In this document: positions 62,302-64,000 of the stretch, in pieces
Numbering within the stretch: the stretch's first letter is position 1
Layout of the letters: each line of letters starts with the position of its first letter
Source of the DNA: a virus
Length of the DNA stretch: 64,000 nucleotides
Virus record (IMG/VR): IMGVR_UViG_3300033993_003332
Coordinates: 1 to 64,000 of that record
Strand: one strand, 5' to 3'
Made by a program: the position numbers and the translations under genes
Notes under the pieces: generated by a model
The model's input: only the letters and a program-made list of their open reading frames with translations
Databases searched by the model: none
Told to the model about the DNA's origin: nothing

Positions 62302-64000
62302 CTATGAATAAAAATATGGACCCCTTGCTCTTCCAATTTCGCCGCACCAGAATGGTAAATTATTAGTATCAATTAATTCTTCACTATCGCAGGACAAATC
62401 TATCATATCTTCTGTACCATCAGGAATTAATGGTGGAGAAGTTTCTCCGTATACGCCGTCCAATCTCGGAACAGAAGTTTTATTACCCCAAAACGTAGTA
62501 TTTGCTGTTCCATCTTTTTGTCTTGGCAAAGGAGGTGGAACATTTGGTAATGGAGCAGTCGGCCCAGTCGTCTGAGTTGTTCCAGCGTCTTCATCATCCG
62601 GATCTGGTGGTATAACAGGATCCCATCCGATATCTGTTAATCTAGACTTAACAGTACCATCTTTTACAAATATCTTATCAACAACCAACCATCCACTGAT
62701 CGTCACATCTCCATATAAAGTTCTTGGTGTCAAAGAATTTGTTCCGACATCTTCGCTTGCAATTAGATACGGCTCATCTGTATTAACAGTAACGACTGGA
62801 TATCCTGTAGTAACAACATTATTAAAATTTTGAAAATATGCTGCTTTATGCCATTGATGAATATCTGGTAAAAAGTATTTTCTAGTATTATTAGTCAGTA
62901 TTCTATAACTATTACTACCTACTGGCAATATGGTATATGCTCCGTCATTCAGTATCTCAGCAGTAGATTGAGATGATGTTAGTCCTGTCGGAGCGCCATT
63001 ATGAAGCCAGTTCATATATTTTAATGAATTAATATAACTAACAAAAGTTACTGGCTTATTACCCATATTTGATTTAATAGAATATGAATTATTAATACCA
63101 TTGGTGCTGAATATGATACCACCTTCTGGTTGGTTTGTCATATCAGAAATATACAGACCGCTACTAAATGGATCATTGCCGGTGGCAACAGCATTTAGAA
63201 AAATATTATATTGAGCATTTGTGACTTCATATTTACCTATTCTATAATTTTTATTAACTTTACCCAAATTATCAATAGGTACTAACGAATATGAATTTCC
63301 ATTTCTAAGATAAAGATTTCCGGTATCAGGTATATTGTCTCCATCTGTTACAATAACAAATTGAAGACCTAATATGGAACTTATAATATTATTATCTGTT
63401 TGTCCTTCGGTGCTTGCGACTCTAAATCCGATATGATCATGTCCACTATTAGCTGTTGCATATTCTATACTTTTTAGATATACTGATGGATCGTTTCCAA
63501 TTGCTGAGATTGTTTCAAAAGAGCCACCAGCGGCCATCTGGCTACTAGCGGTATATTCTTTTACTGCCGGATCTATCCATTCTGCGACGTTTCCATTTTG
63601 ATCATAAGTACCGTAATAACTATCTACTCCATTAGTGCCAACAGAAGAAACTATACCACTAAATAAATTATCAGTAGCATTATAGTTAAAATTAGCAGTG
63701 CTGAATGAACTGTTTATTCCACTGCCACCTGTATTTATAAGAATAGCAGCAATATCGTTAGCATTAGTAGCATAGGGTGTATAGATACCGGAAAATCTTT
63801 CTACAGAACCTATATTGGCGTAGACTTTAAGCGCTGGGCTAGGATCATTACCATAGATAGCAAAATTAATATCTTTTCTACCAGTATTAAATTCTGTGTC
63901 AACTAATGGTCTTATACTCAAAACATTAGAGCTTGAATCAGGGATTACTCCAACAACACTCTTTTGCATTGTTAAGTAACCAGCGCGAGTGATGGATACT
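62302..64000 (-). CDS. tail fibre-like protein with swapped-half FGE domain, partial
   Basis: The frame stays open through position 63999, so the gene starts beyond the right edge of the window and its visible part is about 566 residues. The first visible residues VSITRAGYLTMQ and LSIRPLVDTEFN match the domain in the 832-residue neighbour. Then follows a third FGE-like domain with halves exchanged: YYGTYDQNGNVAEW, GGSFE and GFRVAS first, later YRIGKYEVTNAQYNIFLNAV and KYFLPDIHQWHKAAYF. The C-terminal part is a Pro/Asp-rich linker (DPVIPPDPDDED, then PNVPPPLP) and a short Cys-containing tail. The ATG at 63969 is internal. Confidence 0.7.
   Translation of the reverse strand, partial: VSITRAGYLTMQKSVVGVIPDSSSNVLSIRPLVDTEFNTGRKDINFAIYGNDPSPALKVYANIGSVERFSGIYTPYATNANDIAAILINTGGSGINSSFSTANFNYNATDNLFSGIVSSVGTNGVDSYYGTYDQNGNVAEWIDPAVKEYTASSQMAAGGSFETISAIGNDPSVYLKSIEYATANSGHDHIGFRVASTEGQTDNNIISSILGLQFVIVTDGDNIPDTGNLYLRNGNSYSLVPIDNLGKVNKNYRIGKYEVTNAQYNIFLNAVATGNDPFSSGLYISDMTNQPEGGIIFSTNGINNSYSIKSNMGNKPVTFVSYINSLKYMNWLHNGAPTGLTSSQSTAEILNDGAYTILPVGSNSYRILTNNTRKYFLPDIHQWHKAAYFQNFNNVVTTGYPVVTVNTDEPYLIASEDVGTNSLTPRTLYGDVTISGWLVVDKIFVKDGTVKSRLTDIGWDPVIPPDPDDEDAGTTQTTGPTAPLPNVPPPLPRQKDGTANTTFWGNKTSVPRLDGVYGETSPPLIPDGTEDMIDLSCDSEELIDTNNLPFWCGEIGRARGPYFYS

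Noticed and set aside
1-64000. tRNA or rRNA genes
   Set aside because: Nearly all bases lie in coding sequence, the few gaps are short, and no cloverleaf-like sequence with a TTCGA arm was noticed in them.

Overview
This window is part of a large, AT-rich genome of a tailed double-stranded DNA bacteriophage. The evidence is the dense packing of genes with ATGA or TGATG stop-start overlaps, a complete phage-type replication and nucleotide set (ribonucleotide reductase, dCMP deaminase, MazG-like pyrophosphatase, dNMP kinase, PhoH, RecA, replicative helicase, primase, a family C DNA polymerase, SSB), free-standing homing-type nucleases, an intein, and a long block of very large structural proteins. 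No terminase, portal, capsid gene, tRNA, rRNA or CRISPR array was seen. The host cannot be named from the sequence. Thr-Pro-rich linkers, FGE/SUMF1-like domains and YVTN-type propellers recall surface proteins of environmental bacteria, but that is only a hint.

Layout. Positions 3-587 hold the end of a BNR-type propeller protein, followed by an RgpF-like glycan gene (594-1559). From 1556 to 5220 lies the nucleotide module: dCMP deaminase, a tiny membrane protein, both class I ribonucleotide reductase subunits and a MazG-like enzyme. From 5277 to 8810 lie PhoH, an HNH nuclease and small proteins, two of which are paralogues. From 8800 to 20672 lies the replication and recombination module: RecA, a small nuclease, a zinc-ribbon protein, DnaB-like helicase, primase, dNMP kinase, a Cas4/RecB-like nuclease split by an intein, and DNA polymerase III alpha encoded in two pieces with a DnaQ-like exonuclease gene between them. 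SSB (20736-21104) has its own consensus promoter and a terminator hairpin. Positions 21164-27557 form a very AT-rich glycan cluster with a GT4 glycosyltransferase, a sugar nucleotidyltransferase-like protein and several divergent proteins. A Vsr-like homing endonuclease, a probable annealing protein and a zinc-ribbon protein close the plus-strand half at 29383.

The minus-strand half (64000 down to 29384) is one continuous run of tail, baseplate or fibre genes read from right to left. It includes proteins of 2726 and 3139 residues. The 3139-residue protein starts with an intact subtilisin domain, followed by 37 consecutive prolines, a YVTN propeller, two FGE-like domains, FN3, a vWA domain with a MIDAS motif, further propellers and Pro-rich linkers. 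The gene at the right edge carries a third FGE-like domain. In all three copies the usual C-terminal half of the FGE fold precedes the N-terminal half, so the domain looks circularly permuted.

How it fits together. The left half supplies deoxynucleotides and copies and repairs the genome. The glycan genes probably decorate either virion proteins or the host surface. The right half builds an elaborate host-recognition apparatus. The strongest candidates for new biology are the permuted FGE modules, the subtilisin-headed giant protein, the Gly1 class 3 intein with a complete W-C-T signature, and the polymerase split around its proofreading exonuclease.
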